The position numbers and the translations under genes are program-made. Below are positions 6,922-13,861 of a stretch of DNA of 27,708 nucleotides, piece by piece. The stretch is from positions 1 to 27,708 of the forward strand of contig JBAOHO010000005.1 of assembly GCA_037045355.1 (NCBI GenBank), given 5' to 3'. The notes under the pieces were generated by a model, which was not told where the DNA came from, made no database searches, and saw nothing but the letters and a program-made list of their open reading frames with translations. Numbering within the stretch: the first letter of the stretch is position 1; every line of letters starts with the position of its first letter. This stretch comes from Candidatus Nanopelagicales bacterium. GTDB taxonomy: Bacteria > Actinomycetota > Actinomycetes > S36-B12 > GCA-2699445.

Positions 6922-8589
6922 GTGATCGACGGAGACGCTCAGTCCGGCCCCGGAGCGGGAGACGCAGCGCTGTCCCGCCGCATCGCGGAGTTGCGCCGCG
7001 AACTTGCCGCCTGCCAATCGCAGAACCAGCGCATGGCCGCCACACTGCGCGAAGCCCGCGACCAGATCGTCACGCTGAAGGCCGAGGTGGATCGGCTGGC
7101 CGAGCCTCCTTCTGGGTATGGCGTCTTTCTGCAGGCCAACGACGATGACACCTTGGACGTGCTGGCCTCCGGGCGCAAGATGCGAGTCGTCTCCAGTCCC
7201 GCGGTGGAGATCGCGGACCTGCGCCCAGGTCAAGAACTCATGCTCAACGAGTCGCTCAACGTCGTGGGAGCCCGCGCCTACGAGCGTGCCGGCGACATTG
7301 TCATGTTCAAAGAGAAGCTCGATGACGAGCGTGCACTCGTGATCGGGCACACGGACGACGAACGGGTCGTGCGACTCGCGGAACCACTGCGGGAGTTGAG
7401 GCTGCGGGCAGGCGACTCCCTGCTCCTCGACCAACGCTCGGGCTTCGCCCTTGAGAAGATTCCCAAGGCTGAGGTCGAGGAACTGGTCTTGGAAGAAGTC
7501 CCCGACATCGACTACTCCGACATCGGCGGGCTCGCCAGTCAGATCGAGACGATCCGTGACGCCGTCGAATTGCCGTTCCTGCACCAAGAACTCTTTGCCG
7601 AGCACAAGCTGGCGGCGCCGAAGGGCATCCTGCTCTACGGCCCGCCCGGATGCGGCAAGACACTCATCGCGAAAGCGGTCGCGAACTCATTGGCCAAGAA
7701 GGTCGCCGACGTGGACGGACGCGACGGGGCTCGGTCCTTCTTCCTCAACATCAAGGGCCCGGAGCTGCTCAACAAGTACGTCGGCGAGACCGAAAGGCAC
7801 ATCCGGCTGGTTTTTCAGCGCGCTCGAGAGAAGGCCAGCGAAGGCACGCCGGTCATCGTCTTCTTCGACGAGATGGACTCTCTGTTCCGCACTCGCGGCA
7901 GTGGCGTGTCCAGCGACGTCGAGAACACGATCGTTCCGCAACTGCTCAGTGAGATCGACGGGGTCGAGGGACTCGAGAACGTCATCGTCATCGGTGCCTC
8001 GAACCGTGAGGACATGATCGATCCCGCGATCCTGCGACCGGGACGCCTCGACGTCAAGATCAAGATCGAACGGCCCGACGCCCAGGCAGCGGCCGACATC
8101 TTCGCCAAGTACCTGACCCCGGACCTGCCGCTCAGCGCGGACGACCTCGCGGAGTACGGGGGGTCGCCCGACGCCACCTGCGCGGCGATGATCCAGGCAG
8201 CAGTGGAACGGATGTACTCCGAGAGCGAGGAGAACCGCTTCCTCGAGGTGACCTATGCCAACGGTGACAAGGAGATCCTCTACTTCAAGGACTTCAACTC
8301 GGGCGCCATGATCGAGAACATCGTCGCCCGCGGCAAGAAGTCCGCCATCAAGGACTTCCTCGACACGGGCAGCAAGGGCTTGCGGGTCCAGCACCTGCTG
8401 TCGGCCTGTGTCGATGAGTTCCGGGAGAACGAAGACCTCCCCAACACCACCAATCCCGACGACTGGGCACGCATCTCCGGCAAGAAGGGGGAGCGGATCG
8501 TATTTATCCGCACCCTGGTCCGCGGCAAGAGCGGAGACGATCAGGGTCGGTCAATCGACACGGTGCCCAACACCGGCCAATACCTCTGA
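6922..8589 (+). CDS. arc: Proteasome-associated AAA+ ATPase (ARC/Mpa)
   Basis: A hexameric ring ATPase (555 aa) that binds Pup on tagged proteins, unfolds them and passes them to the 20S core. The N-terminal coiled coil that captures Pup is about residues 15-60. Two OB-type domains span about 65-190. In the AAA+ domain, Walker A is GPPGCGKT (240-247), the pore-loop aromatic is in NKYVGE (Tyr286), Walker B is VIVFFDEMD (about 311-319), and the arginine-finger/sensor region contains ILRPGRLD. The C-terminus is GQYL, the motif that docks into the alpha ring and opens the gate. An in-frame GTG lies at 6913, but GTG 6922 is preferred because AGGAGG at 6908-6913 gives proper spacing. Unusually, it is separated from dop by a sugar transporter gene. 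Confidence 0.97.
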   Translation: MIDGDAQSGPGAGDAALSRRIAELRRELAACQSQNQRMAATLREARDQIVTLKAEVDRLAEPPSGYGVFLQANDDDTLDVLASGRKMRVVSSPAVEIADLRPGQELMLNESLNVVGARAYERAGDIVMFKEKLDDERALVIGHTDDERVVRLAEPLRELRLRAGDSLLLDQRSGFALEKIPKAEVEELVLEEVPDIDYSDIGGLASQIETIRDAVELPFLHQELFAEHKLAAPKGILLYGPPGCGKTLIAKAVANSLAKKVADVDGRDGARSFFLNIKGPELLNKYVGETERHIRLVFQRAREKASEGTPVIVFFDEMDSLFRTRGSGVSSDVENTIVPQLLSEIDGVEGLENVIVIGASNREDMIDPAILRPGRLDVKIKIERPDAQAAADIFAKYLTPDLPLSADDLAEYGGSPDATCAAMIQAAVERMYSESEENRFLEVTYANGDKEILYFKDFNSGAMIENIVARGKKSAIKDFLDTGSKGLRVQHLLSACVDEFRENEDLPNTTNPDDWARISGKKGERIVFIRTLVRGKSGDDQGRSIDTVPNTGQYL

Positions 8590-8638
8590 GCGCGCCGCAC
8601 CGATCGCCTCACCGGGATGTACCGGGCACCTGCAATTT

Positions 8639-8671
8639 GCTCCCCCGAATAGCGTTGCTCCCCGAATAGCG
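8639..8671. repeat. Direct repeat upstream of sugar porter, possible operator
   Basis: Two near-identical copies, GCTCCCCCGAATAGCG (8639-8654) and GCTCCCCGAATAGCG (8657-8671), differ only by one C. They lie just upstream of the predicted -10 TAGCGT at 8694-8699, placing them about -67 to -35 from the expected start. A transcription-factor binding site fits this place and form. Confidence 0.7.
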
Positions 8672-8693
8672 CGCAAGGCGGTCCTCGGATCGC

Positions 8694-8730
8694 TAGCGTC
8701 AGGGTTAACGGCAGGTGTGCCGTTCCTAAC
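8694..8730 (+). promoter_or_regulatory. Sugar-porter promoter (-10 TAGCGT) and leader hairpin
   Basis: A candidate -10 TAGCGT lies at 8694-8699. The leader then holds the inverted repeat AACGGCA (8707-8713), loop GGTG, TGCCGTT (8718-8724). Pairing can extend by GTT 8704-8706 with AAC 8728-8730 across a 3-nt bulge. The structure ends exactly where the Shine-Dalgarno AAGGAG (8731-8736) begins. It could be a DNA operator or an RNA hairpin that affects translation. Confidence 0.5.
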
Positions 8731-8742
8731 AAGGAGCAACTT

Positions 8743-10293
8743 ATGCAGGGTCCAGTCTCGACGGGCGACACCGGGCCGGTGAAAATCGCCCCGGTACATA
8801 CCGGCAAGGTCATCTCCATCAGCATCATCGCGGCTCTCGGCGGCTTCCTCTTCGGCTACGACAGCTCGGTGATCAACGGTGCCAACAAGGCCGTGTTCTA
8901 CACGTTCCAGATCGAGGACAAGGCCATGCAGGGCTTTGTCGTTGCCGTCGCCCTGCTGGCTTCCGCTGCGGGCGCCTTCATCGGTGGTCGGCTCACCGAC
9001 AAGTACGGCCGTAAGAAGGTCATGGTCGTGGCAGCGATCATGTTTCTCGTCGCCGCCGTCGGACAGGCATTCCCGCTGGGAATGTGGGACTTCATGTTGT
9101 GGCGCATCGTCGGTGGCTTCGGGATCGGCCTCGCTGCCGTCGTGTCCCCGATGTACATCTCCGAAGTGGCGCCCGCCCATCTCCGCGGCCGACTGTCCTC
9201 GCTGTTCCAGTTGGCCATCGTGTTCGGCATCTTCGCGACCCAGCTGGTCAACCAGATCATCATCAACCTGGTCCCGGACACCGTCCAGCAGCCCGTGCTG
9301 AACCCGGCCGTTCCGCCGGTGGAGGCCAACAACGACTTGGCCCTCGGGCTCGAGGCCTGGCAGTGGATGTTCTTGTGCATGGTCGTGCCGGCGGTCATCT
9401 ACTGGGTGCTTGCCCTGACCATTCCCGAGTCCCCGCGCTACCTGGTCGCCCGAGACAAGAGCGCCGAGGCCAAGAAGGTACTCGAGACCATCTATGTCGA
9501 TGACGTGTCCGACCGCCTCACCGCCATCGAGGAGTCACTTGCCGGTGAGCACAAGATGCAGATGTCCGACATCAAGGGCCCGCGGCTCGGGCTGTTGCCC
9601 ATCGTCTGGGTCGGCATCATCCTGGCCGTCCTGCAGCAGTTCGTCGGCATCAACGCGGTGTTCTACTACTCCAACCTGATCTGGAGTTCGGTCGGCTTCG
9701 ACGAGAGCCGCGCGTTCTTCACGTCGACGGTCATCAGCGCCGTCAACGTCATCTTCACTTTCGTCGCGATCGCGCTGATCGACCGGACGGGCCGTAAGCC
9801 GTTGCTGCTCATCGGTTCGGCGGGCATGTTCGTCACGCTTGCCGTGCTCACTTTCGTGTTCCAGTCCGCACCCAAGTGCACACAGGCGATCCTGGATGCC
9901 GGTGGCCAAGCAGGCTGCACGGGCATCTCGGAGATCAATAGCCCGCTGCTGAGCGACGCCAACGGCTGGATCGCCGTGATCATGCTCAACACCTACGTCG
10001 CGTTCTTCGCGGCGACCTGGGGTCCGATCGTGTGGGTCCTGCTGGGTGAGATGTTCCCGAACAAGATCCGTGCGGCAGCCATGTCCGTCGGTGTCATGTC
10101 CAACTGGATCGCCAACTTCATCGTGTCGGAGACCTTCCCCGGACTGGTGGGCATCTCGTTGGGCCTCGCCTACGGGCTCTTCACGCTCGGCGCCCTGGTG
10201 TCCTTCTTCTACGTACTGAAGTACGTAAAGGAAACAAAGGGTGTCCAACTCGAGGACATGGAGGGCCTCGAGGGGGTGGATCTGGCCAAGTAG
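8743..10293 (+). CDS. MFS sugar porter (proton-coupled sugar transporter)
   Basis: A 516-residue, 12-helix transporter of the major facilitator sugar-porter family, which includes XylE, AraE, GalP and inositol carriers. Diagnostic motifs are GGFLFGYDSSVINGA in the first helix, GRLTDKYGRKKVM in loop 2-3, RIVGGFGIGLAAVVSPMYISEVAP with RGRLSSLFQLAIVFG, PESPRYLV before the central loop, QQFVGINAVFYYS in helix 7, DRTGRKPLLLIG, and WVLLGEMFPNKIRAAAM. A loop between helices 9 and 10 carries two cysteines. The substrate is not assignable from motifs. The start at ATG 8743 has a good Shine-Dalgarno AAGGAG six bases before it. It sits between arc and dop with its own repeats, promoter and terminator, so it behaves as a separate unit inserted in the proteasome locus. 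No sugar-metabolism genes are nearby. Confidence 0.95.
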   Translation: MQGPVSTGDTGPVKIAPVHTGKVISISIIAALGGFLFGYDSSVINGANKAVFYTFQIEDKAMQGFVVAVALLASAAGAFIGGRLTDKYGRKKVMVVAAIMFLVAAVGQAFPLGMWDFMLWRIVGGFGIGLAAVVSPMYISEVAPAHLRGRLSSLFQLAIVFGIFATQLVNQIIINLVPDTVQQPVLNPAVPPVEANNDLALGLEAWQWMFLCMVVPAVIYWVLALTIPESPRYLVARDKSAEAKKVLETIYVDDVSDRLTAIEESLAGEHKMQMSDIKGPRLGLLPIVWVGIILAVLQQFVGINAVFYYSNLIWSSVGFDESRAFFTSTVISAVNVIFTFVAIALIDRTGRKPLLLIGSAGMFVTLAVLTFVFQSAPKCTQAILDAGGQAGCTGISEINSPLLSDANGWIAVIMLNTYVAFFAATWGPIVWVLLGEMFPNKIRAAAMSVGVMSNWIANFIVSETFPGLVGISLGLAYGLFTLGALVSFFYVLKYVKETKGVQLEDMEGLEGVDLAK

Positions 10294-10306
10294 ACGACTT
10301 GGCGAC

Positions 10307-10341
10307 GAAGGGCCTCGCGGGCACGGTCCGCGGGGCCCTTC
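10307..10341 (+). terminator. Strong hairpin terminator after sugar porter
   Basis: Left arm GAAGGGCCTCGCGG (10307-10320), 7-nt loop, right arm CCGCGGGGCCCTTC (10328-10341). This gives a 14-bp stem with one G-U pair. It has no T-run, as is common in actinobacteria. It begins 13 nt after the transporter stop and ends just before the dop -10. Confidence 0.8.
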
Positions 10342-10347
10342 GGGCAC

Positions 10348-10353
10348 TACGAT
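10348..10353 (+). promoter_or_regulatory. Predicted -10 (TACGAT) of dop, leaderless
   Basis: TACGAT, six bases (GGGCCG), then GTG at 10360, with no Shine-Dalgarno. It begins 6 nt after the transporter terminator ends, so dop is probably transcribed on its own. Confidence 0.55.
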
Positions 10354-10359
10354 GGGCCG

Positions 10360-11880
10360 GTGACGGTTCGGCGAGTAATGGGCATCGAGACCGAGTACGG
10401 GATTTCCGTACCGGGCAAGCCTCACGTCAACGCCATGCTCGCTTCATCTCAGATCGTCAACGCGTACGCGCACGACACCTTGGGGGAGCGGCGGGTCCGC
10501 ACCCGCTGGGACTACGACGAAGAGAGCCCTTTGCGGGACGCCCGAGGGTTCGATCTCTCCCGTTCAGAGGCAGATCCCAGTCAGCTCACCGATGAGGACC
10601 TCGGTCTGGCCAACGTCATCTTGACCAACGGCGCTCGCCTGTACGTCGATCACGCCCACCCCGAGTACTCGACTCCCGAGGTCACCAATCCGCTCGACGC
10701 GGTGATCTGGGACAAGGCCGGGGAGCGGATCATGGCTCGGGCCGCCGAGCTCGCAGCGTCCCTGCCGGGTGGGCTTCCGCTGCAGTTGTACAAGAACAAC
10801 ACGGACAACAAGGGCGCCTCGTACGGAACTCACGAGAACTACCTGATGGCACGCGGCACCAAGTTCCCCGACATCGTCACGTGCCTCACTCCGTTCTTCG
10901 TATCCCGCCAGGTCTTCACCGGAGCCGGACGTGTGGGGATCGGCCAAGATGGCAGCACCTCGGGATTCCAGCTCAGTCAGCGGGCTGACTTCTTCGAAGT
11001 CGAGGTCGGACTGGAGACCACGATCAAGCGGCCCATCATCAACACCAGGGACGAGCCGCACGCCGACCCGGAGATCTATCGCCGTCTGCACGTGATCGTC
11101 GGTGACGCCAACCTCTCCGAACTCGCGACCTACCTCAAGATGGGGACCACCGCGTTGACTCTGTCTGCCCTGGAGGCCGGCAAGGTGCGCCCTGGCCTCA
11201 TGCCTCGGCAGCCCGTCGTGGCGCTACACAACGTCTCCCACGATCCAGATCTGCAGTACCGCATCGAGTTGGTGGATGGGCGGCGCCTGACTGCGGTCGA
11301 ACTGCAGTGGGAGTTCCTGGAGATCGCCGCGAAACACGTCGCCGACGCGGCCACGGATCCTGCCGACGGGCAGACCAACGATGTCCTCGAGCGATGGGCC
11401 GCGGTGCTGGACGCCTTGGGCAACGACCCGACGTCCTTGTCCGACAGCCTCGACTGGGTCGCCAAGCGTGCCCTGCTGGACGGTTACCGCAAACGGGACG
11501 GCATCGACTGGGGAGCCGCTCGACTCGAACTCGTCGATCTGCAGTACAGCGACGTCCGGCAGGACAAGGGCCTCGCCCATCGGCTCGAAGAACGGGGTCG
11601 ACTGCAGCGCCTCACCACGGACGAGCAGGTGGCCAACGCGATCGTGCGGCCACCGACGGACACCCGGGCGTGGTTCCGCGGAGAATGTCTGCGCCGGTAC
11701 GGGGACCAGGTGGCTGCCGCATCCTGGGACGCGGTGATTTTCGACCTGCCGGACCGATCCGCGCTCCAGCGGGTTCCCACGTTGGACCCGCTGCGCGGCA
11801 CCCAAGCGCATGTGGCGGGCATCCTCGACCAGGCGGGCTCCGCCGGCGAGTTGGTGCGCATGCTCACCAGCGGGGGTTGA
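10360..11880 (+). CDS. dop: Depupylase / deamidase of Pup
   Basis: Removes Pup from tagged proteins by cleaving the isopeptide bond; in species whose Pup ends in Gln it also deamidates Pup. It has 506 residues and the carboxylate-amine ligase-like fold shared with PafA. The N-terminus MTVRRVMGIETEYGIS carries the metal-binding glutamates. The Dop-specific loop (about 38-80, including DYDEESPLRDARGFD) is present, which separates it from PafA. The catalytic Asp97 is in ARLYVDHAHPEYSTPE. Other signatures are YKNNTDNKGASYGTHENYL and RPIINTRDEPHADPE. GTG 10360 is chosen over ATG 10378 because TACGAT is 6 nt upstream and MTVRRVMGIETEYG matches the family start. Because this organism's Pup ends in Glu, depupylation should be its main job. 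Confidence 0.97.
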   Translation: MTVRRVMGIETEYGISVPGKPHVNAMLASSQIVNAYAHDTLGERRVRTRWDYDEESPLRDARGFDLSRSEADPSQLTDEDLGLANVILTNGARLYVDHAHPEYSTPEVTNPLDAVIWDKAGERIMARAAELAASLPGGLPLQLYKNNTDNKGASYGTHENYLMARGTKFPDIVTCLTPFFVSRQVFTGAGRVGIGQDGSTSGFQLSQRADFFEVEVGLETTIKRPIINTRDEPHADPEIYRRLHVIVGDANLSELATYLKMGTTALTLSALEAGKVRPGLMPRQPVVALHNVSHDPDLQYRIELVDGRRLTAVELQWEFLEIAAKHVADAATDPADGQTNDVLERWAAVLDALGNDPTSLSDSLDWVAKRALLDGYRKRDGIDWGAARLELVDLQYSDVRQDKGLAHRLEERGRLQRLTTDEQVANAIVRPPTDTRAWFRGECLRRYGDQVAAASWDAVIFDLPDRSALQRVPTLDPLRGTQAHVAGILDQAGSAGELVRMLTSGG

Positions 11881-11927
11881 ATAGGGGCATTGGGGTCGAA
11901 ACCCTGCCCTGATCGAAAAGGCAGTAT

Positions 11928-11933
11928 TACTGT
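11928..11933 (+). promoter_or_regulatory. Predicted -10 (TACTGT) of pup operon
   Basis: TACTGT, six bases (CCGACT), then ATG at 11940, which is in frame with pup. This could drive a leaderless long Pup, or a message with a ~75-nt leader for the GTG at 12015. Confidence 0.45.
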
Positions 11934-11968
11934 CCGACTATGACGCCGCCCGGTGTCGACCAGCCGCT

Positions 11969-12001
11969 CAGGGCCCAGATGCCCAGGGCCCAGGGCCCAG
12001 G
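11969..12001. repeat. GGGCCCA repeats in the pup leader
   Basis: Three copies of the part-palindromic unit GGGCCCA at 11971-11977, 11986-11992 and 11993-11999. GGGCCC is self-complementary, so copies can pair and form a hairpin just before the pup Shine-Dalgarno (12005-12010). Confidence 0.6.
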
Positions 12002-12014
12002 ACGAGGAGGCAGC

Positions 12015-12221
12015 GTGCCCACGCATGAACGACCGCAACCCGCCGGAAGCTCCCGGCGCGATGATGAGGTCGACGAACCGGTCGGCCCGCCCGCGGGAGC
12101 GGCGGAGCGCAAGGAAGCGCTCGACGACGATGTCGATGCGATCTTGGACGAGATCGATGATGTGCTCGAAGAGAACGCCGAGGAGTTCGTTCGAGGCTTC
12201 GTGCAGAAGGGCGGCGAGTAG
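12015..12221 (+). CDS. pup: Prokaryotic ubiquitin-like protein Pup
   Basis: A 68-residue disordered tag protein joined by its C-terminal Glu side chain to target lysines by PafA. The conserved C-terminal half LDEIDDVLEENAEEFVRGFVQKGGE is the ARC-binding helix plus the ligation tail. The last codon is GAG, so the protein is made ligation-ready and needs no deamidation. The GTG start at 12015 is preceded by GAGGAGG (12004-12010) and gives a typical length. In-frame ATGs at 11979 and 11940 would give about 80 and 93 residues; the latter has TACTGT at leaderless spacing. The stop TAG directly abuts the GTG of prcB. It leads the pup-prcB-prcA-pafA run. The identity is certain; the start is less so. 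Confidence 0.95.
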   Translation: MPTHERPQPAGSSRRDDEVDEPVGPPAGAAERKEALDDDVDAILDEIDDVLEENAEEFVRGFVQKGGE

Positions 12222-13061
12222 GTGAGTTCGGTCGGGCTGCCCCCAGCATTCCTGGAACCGGGCGGATCATCGTTCAGTTCGTTCTTGGCGCAGCAGGCCC
12301 CCGAGTTGCTGCCCCCGAGACTCTCCACGGACAGCAGTCCAGATCTCGCGTCGGTCCCACACGGCACGACCATTGTCGCTGTGACGTTCGCCGACGGGGT
12401 GGTCCTCGCCGGGGATCGTCGGGCGACCATGGGCAATGTCATTGCCCAGCGCGACATCGAGAAGGTATTCGCCGCCGACGACCACACCGGGGTCGGCATC
12501 GCGGGCAGCGCGGGGATCGCTGTCGAACTGGTGCGCCTGTACCAGGTGGAACTCGAGCACTACGAGAAGATCGAGGGTGCCCAGCTGTCGATGGAAGGCA
12601 AGGCGAACCGCTTGGCGACCCTGCTGCGTGGCAACTTGGGCCTCGCCATGCAGGGACTGGCGGCAGTGCCGATGCTGGCCGGTTTCGATCTTTCCGCTGA
12701 TCGCGGACGGATCTTCTCCTACGACGTCACGGGGGGGCGCTACGAGGAACATCAGTTCCACTCGATCGGGTCCGGTTCGTACTTCGCCCGGGGTTCGTTG
12801 AAGAAGCTCTTCGCACCCGACCACGACCGTGACCAGGCGATCGCCACCGTTTTGCAGGCCCTCTACGACGCAGCCGACGACGACTCGGCCACCGGTGGTC
12901 CGGACCTGTCCCGGCGGATCTTCCCTGTTGTCGCCGTCATCACCCAGACCGGCTTCGAACGGGTCTCCGAAGAGCAACTGTCCACTCAGGTCGAGAGCAT
13001 GGTCGGCGAACGCAACCGCCGCCCGGACGGCCCGCTGGCTCCGGTGGGGGGTGATGCCTGA
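12222..13061 (+). CDS. prcB: 20S proteasome beta subunit (catalytic)
   Basis: The proteolytic subunit of the 20S core, made as a 279-residue precursor. A 48-residue propeptide ends at His-Gly, and autocleavage exposes Thr49 as the catalytic Thr1 (TTIVAVTF). Asp65 and Lys81 correspond to Asp17 and Lys33 of the mature enzyme, and GIAGSAG supplies the conserved Gly47 region. YDAADDDSATGGPDL is the typical late signature. The GTG start immediately follows the pup stop. The TGA overlaps the prcA ATG by one base (TGATG), which suggests coupled, near-equimolar synthesis with the alpha subunit. No catalytic residue is missing. Confidence 0.97.
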   Translation: MSSVGLPPAFLEPGGSSFSSFLAQQAPELLPPRLSTDSSPDLASVPHGTTIVAVTFADGVVLAGDRRATMGNVIAQRDIEKVFAADDHTGVGIAGSAGIAVELVRLYQVELEHYEKIEGAQLSMEGKANRLATLLRGNLGLAMQGLAAVPMLAGFDLSADRGRIFSYDVTGGRYEEHQFHSIGSGSYFARGSLKKLFAPDHDRDQAIATVLQALYDAADDDSATGGPDLSRRIFPVVAVITQTGFERVSEEQLSTQVESMVGERNRRPDGPLAPVGGDA

Positions 13062-13858
13062 TGTCGATGCCGTTCTATGTCTCTCCCGAACAGATCATCA
13101 AGGACAAGGCGGACTTCGCGCGCAAGGGCATCGCTCGGGGGCGCAGCGTCGTTGTCATGGAGTACGACGCGGGGATCCTCCTCGTCGCGGTCAACCCCTC
13201 CCGGGCGCTGCACAAGATCTCCGAGATCTACGACCGCATCGCATTCGCGGCGGTGGGCAAGTACAACGAGTTCGAGAGTCTGCGGGTGGCGGGCATCCGG
13301 CTTGCGGACATGCGGGGTTTCTCCTACGACCGATCCGATGTGAGTGCCCGCAGCCTGGCCAACGCCTATGCGACCACCCTCGGGACCATCTTCACGGAGA
13401 CCCAGAAACCGTACGAAGTCGAGATAGTCGTGGCCGAAGTGGCCGATACCCGCGACGGGGACCAGTTGTACCGGCTCAGCTTCGATGGGTCGGTGGCCGA
13501 CGAGAAGGGCTTCGTCGCGATGGGCGGATCCGCCGACGAGCTCAGCGAACTCATCCGCGAACAGTGGCGCCAGGGACTGGACTTGGCTGAGGCCCTGGCC
13601 ATCGCAGTGCAGGGGCTGGGTCGCTCCGGTCCGGATGAGACCCGCCTGACGGCCGACCAGTTGGAGGTCGCCGTCCTCGACCGCACGCGACCCCGGCGCA
13701 AGTTCCGGCGTGTCACCGGCGCGGCCCTGCAGCAGTTGATGCCCCGCGATTCGGACCAAGCCGACCCGGACCAAGCCGACCCGGACCAAGCCGACCCGGG
13801 CCAAGGCGACCCGCGGGAGAGCGACCCTGAAGAACCTGCCCCGGACGTTGGCGGTTGA
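13061..13858 (+). CDS. prcA: 20S proteasome alpha subunit
   Basis: Forms the outer gate rings of the 20S core and receives the ARC C-termini. It has 265 residues. The N-terminal gate and first helix, MSMPFYVSPEQIIKDKADFA then RKGIARGRSVV, are typical of actinobacterial PrcA. Central signatures include ISEIYDRIAFAAVGKYNEFE. After about residue 225 the chain becomes an acidic, disordered tail made of DQADP repeats and ending in GG, encoded by a 15-bp tandem repeat. The start ATG overlaps the prcB stop by one base. Only 3 nt separate its stop from the pafA GTG. The core fold looks complete; tail length may vary between strains. Confidence 0.96.
   Translation: MSMPFYVSPEQIIKDKADFARKGIARGRSVVVMEYDAGILLVAVNPSRALHKISEIYDRIAFAAVGKYNEFESLRVAGIRLADMRGFSYDRSDVSARSLANAYATTLGTIFTETQKPYEVEIVVAEVADTRDGDQLYRLSFDGSVADEKGFVAMGGSADELSELIREQWRQGLDLAEALAIAVQGLGRSGPDETRLTADQLEVAVLDRTRPRRKFRRVTGAALQQLMPRDSDQADPDQADPDQADPGQGDPRESDPEEPAPDVGG
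13753..13812. repeat. 15-bp tandem repeat inside prcA 3' end
   Basis: Three perfect copies of GGACCAAGCCGACCC at 13753-13767, 13768-13782 and 13783-13797, then a fourth with two changes at 13798-13812. Being a multiple of three, copy changes keep the frame. The repeat encodes DQADP, DQADP, DQADP, GQGDP in the PrcA tail. Confidence 0.95.
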
Positions 13859-13861
13859 CGC

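Noticed and set aside
13753..13812. Tandem repeat considered as a CRISPR or mobile-element signature
   Set aside because: The units are contiguous 15-mers in frame within prcA, with no spacers, so they are a coding microsatellite-like repeat.
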